Assembly: GCF_002929845.1 (NCBI RefSeq)
Contig: NZ_PJJS01000027.1
Span: 1-42,936, forward strand
Length of the DNA: 42,936 bases
Source: Cryobacterium sp. M96
Lineage (GTDB): Bacteria > Actinomycetota > Actinomycetes > Actinomycetales > Microbacteriaceae
Direction: 5' to 3'
Every line of letters begins with the position of its first letter. The stretch's first letter is position 1. The notes beneath the pieces are model-generated. The model had not been told where the DNA came from and searched no databases. It was given only the letters and a program-made list of their open reading frames with translations. The translations under genes and the position numbers were made by a program. This document shows, in pieces, positions 41,368 through 42,936 of this stretch.

Positions 41368-42723
41368 CTAGTCGTGCTGGGAAATGCCGAGCGGGACTCC
41401 ACGGGTTTCCTTCACCACGGAGACCGCGACGAAGGAGATCGTGGCCAGCACCATGATGTAGATGCCGATCGACGGTGACCAGGCGGTCTCGTCCAGCAGC
41501 AGCTGCGCGATCAGGGGAGCGAACGCCCCACCGAGGATGGCACCCATGGCGTAGCCGATGGACACGCCCGAGTAGCGTACCTGAGCCGGGAACATCTCCG
41601 CGTAAAGCGCCGCCTGTGGACCGTACGAGAAGCCGAGCCCGCTGGCCAGCACGACGAGCGCCACCGTGAACCAGAGGATCTCGCCGGTGTCGATCAGCAG
41701 GAACATCGGGATGGCCCAGAGGAACAGCCAGGCGTAGCCGAACTGGAACGTGCGGATGCGCCCGATCTTGTCGGAGAGGATGCCGCCGATCATCGTCGAC
41801 GCGAGCCAGAACGCGGCGGCGATGGTGCTGGCCAGCAGCACGGGGGAGCGTTCCATGCCCAGGCCGCCGGCCTCGACCGGCTTGGTGGCGTAGGAGGAGA
41901 AGAACGCGATCAACAGGTAGCCGGCGGCGTTGTTGGCGATGAAGATCAGGGCGGTCAGGATGACCTGGCGCCAGTGGCCGCGGAAGAGCTGGCGGAGGGG
42001 GGCGGCCGATTCCTTCTTGCGATCCTGCATCTCCTTGAAGACGGGGCTCTCGTCGACCGAGCGGCGAATGATGAAGCCGACCACGATAAGCAGCACCGAG
42101 ACGAGGAACGGGATGCGCCAGCCCCAGGCGAGGAAGGCCTCCTCGCTCATCGTGCTGGTCACCAGGAGCATGACGCCGGTGGCGAGGATGAGCCCGGTCG
42201 GCACGCCGATCTGCGGGTACGCGCCGAAGAATCCGCGCTTGTTGACCGGGGCGTGCTCAACCGACATCAGGGCGGCACCGCCCCATTCCCCGCCAGCCGA
42301 GAAGCCCTGCAGGATGCGCAGCACGATCAGCAGGATCGGCGCCCAGACGCCGATCTGCTCGAAGGTCGGCAGGAGGCCGATCAGTGCCGTGGCCGCGCCC
42401 ATGATGACGAGGGTCAGCACGAGCATGGCCTTGCGGCCGAGGCGGTCACCGAGGTGGCCGGCCACGACCGCGCCCAGCGGGCGGAAGAGGAAGCTGATGC
42501 CGAGGGAGGCCCAGGCCACGAGCTGCGCCAGACCGGCGTTGTCGTTGGCGAGCGGGGCGAAGTACAGCCCGGCCAGCACGAGGCCGGCGGCCTGCGCGTA
42601 GATGAAGAAGTCGTACCACTCGATGGTGGTGCCCACCATGGTGCCGGCGAGGACCCGGCGTTCCTCGTGTCGTTTCGCGGCGGTCGCTTTCGCGGCGCTC
42701 GCTCGGTCGGTCGTCAATGCCAT
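41368..42723 (-). CDS. MHS-family MFS transporter (aromatic acid/metabolite:H+ symporter)
   Basis: A 451-residue, about 12-helix transporter of the metabolite:H+ symporter family. The N-terminal hallmark GTTIEWYDFFIYAQAA, motif A GHLGDRLGRKAML and RILQGFSAGGEWGGAALM are present. It is the first gene of the minus-strand cluster, 13 bp upstream of the FAH-RraA start, so it likely imports the pathway substrate (4-hydroxyphenylacetate, homoprotocatechuate or a related acid). The ATG at 42721-42723 follows AAAGGGG. The promoter GATAAT (42795-42800, minus strand) lies 72 bp upstream and overlaps a dyad. Confidence 0.9.
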   Translation of the reverse strand: MALTTDRASAAKATAAKRHEERRVLAGTMVGTTIEWYDFFIYAQAAGLVLAGLYFAPLANDNAGLAQLVAWASLGISFLFRPLGAVVAGHLGDRLGRKAMLVLTLVIMGAATALIGLLPTFEQIGVWAPILLIVLRILQGFSAGGEWGGAALMSVEHAPVNKRGFFGAYPQIGVPTGLILATGVMLLVTSTMSEEAFLAWGWRIPFLVSVLLIVVGFIIRRSVDESPVFKEMQDRKKESAAPLRQLFRGHWRQVILTALIFIANNAAGYLLIAFFSSYATKPVEAGGLGMERSPVLLASTIAAAFWLASTMIGGILSDKIGRIRTFQFGYAWLFLWAIPMFLLIDTGEILWFTVALVVLASGLGFSYGPQAALYAEMFPAQVRYSGVSIGYAMGAILGGAFAPLIAQLLLDETAWSPSIGIYIMVLATISFVAVSVVKETRGVPLGISQHD

Positions 42724-42786
42724 GGAATACCCCTTTGTATTTCCCTGTGTGGTGCTGGAATCGTGCGATCTCGAAACGGTATCACA

Positions 42787-42800
42787 GATCGTATATTATC
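42787..42800 (-). promoter_or_regulatory. Promoter and overlapping dyad of the hpa cluster
   Basis: GATCGTATATTATC is a GAT-N2-TATA-N2-ATC dyad. On the minus strand GATAAT (42795-42800) could be the -10 box of the MHS-hpa operon. The dyad resembles the AT-rich GTATAC-type operators of GntR/FCD repressors, so binding there would block transcription. It is the most AT-rich spot in the region. Confidence 0.5.
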
Positions 42801-42810
42801 TACAGGGCTA

Positions 42811-42936
42811 GGAACGGGGTCGTCCGGGGGCCTGGATGGTGCCGCCGTCTCGTGGTCCGGATGCCGCCGTGCGCCGGGCCGGCTGCCGGCGCCCGCCCGG
42901 TCGGCGCCCGCCCGCCCGGCTGCCGGCGCCCGGTCG
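42811..42936. repeat. GC-rich repeats at the window end
   Basis: CTGCCGGCGCCCG occurs at about 42882-42894 and 42920-42932, separated by CGCCCGCCCGG-type repeats. The last 126 bases contain no supported gene; this may be the edge of a gene or repeat that continues beyond the window. Confidence 0.4.

Overview
The window is a chromosomal segment of a high-GC actinobacterium, most likely a member of the Microbacteriaceae (Cryobacterium/Leifsonia-like). This rests on the strong G/C third-position bias, GTG and TTG starts, leaderless TANNNT-N6-start promoters, an actinobacterial 6C RNA next to a Tad pilus locus, the PBP/metallophosphoesterase/DUF4177/RidA block, and a strong excess of the word GCATCCG/CGGATGC. 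Both strands carry complete, intact genes. I see no prophage, insertion sequence or CRISPR array.

Layout. 1-4.8 kb: a phosphomannomutase-like HAD hydrolase, GalU, a gene-free stretch packed with inverted repeats, a VanZ-like protein, a DHA2 drug-efflux MFS protein and tRNA-Pro(CGG). 4.9-11.2 kb: a translationally coupled PASTA class A penicillin-binding protein and metallophosphoesterase, a divergent DUF4177-RidA pair, and acetyl-CoA synthetase. 11.2-15.3 kb: the 6C RNA followed by a compact Tad/Flp pilus operon (ATPase, TadB-type membrane protein, DUF4244 pilin-like protein, two TadE-like proteins) and a small unknown protein. 15.6-23.2 kb: topA-tmk, holB, a secreted TAP-type peptidase, a TetR regulator and tRNA-Thr(CGT). 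23.7-32.0 kb: a Gfo/Idh/MocA oxidoreductase, a membrane GGDEF-EAL protein, a PBP4-type carboxypeptidase, nicotinamidase, an alpha/beta hydrolase and an MFS transporter. 32.2-35.2 kb: a cell-surface module of DUF4397 protein, class F sortase, ECF sigma factor and zinc anti-sigma factor. 35.2-42.7 kb (minus strand): a homoprotocatechuate meta-cleavage cluster with MHS-type transporter, FAH-RraA fusion, GntR/FCD regulator, DapA-like aldolase, HpaE and HpaD.

How the genes work together. The catabolic cluster would import an aromatic acid, cleave homoprotocatechuate (HpaD), oxidise the semialdehyde (HpaE), isomerise or decarboxylate the product (FAH-RraA fusion) and split the last C7 intermediate (DapA-like aldolase). 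The hydroxylase, CHM isomerase and hydratase genes are not in the window. The sortase module is a self-contained envelope unit with its own sigma/anti-sigma switch.

The least explained signals are two families of intergenic foldback repeats. Family F1 has the invariant geometry GGAGATTTT-N43-AAAATCTCC and occurs four times. Family F2 has GGCTAACTCAGGA/TCCTGAGTTAGCC arms about 92-103 bp apart and occurs three times. The two alternate F1-F2-F1 in one 400-bp block near 30.4 kb. Other points of note are the FAH-RraA fusion carrying a D-X20-R-D motif, interleaved operator-like repeats in front of the dapA-like gene, and a GTCGAC-type repeat that has expanded inside coding sequences.
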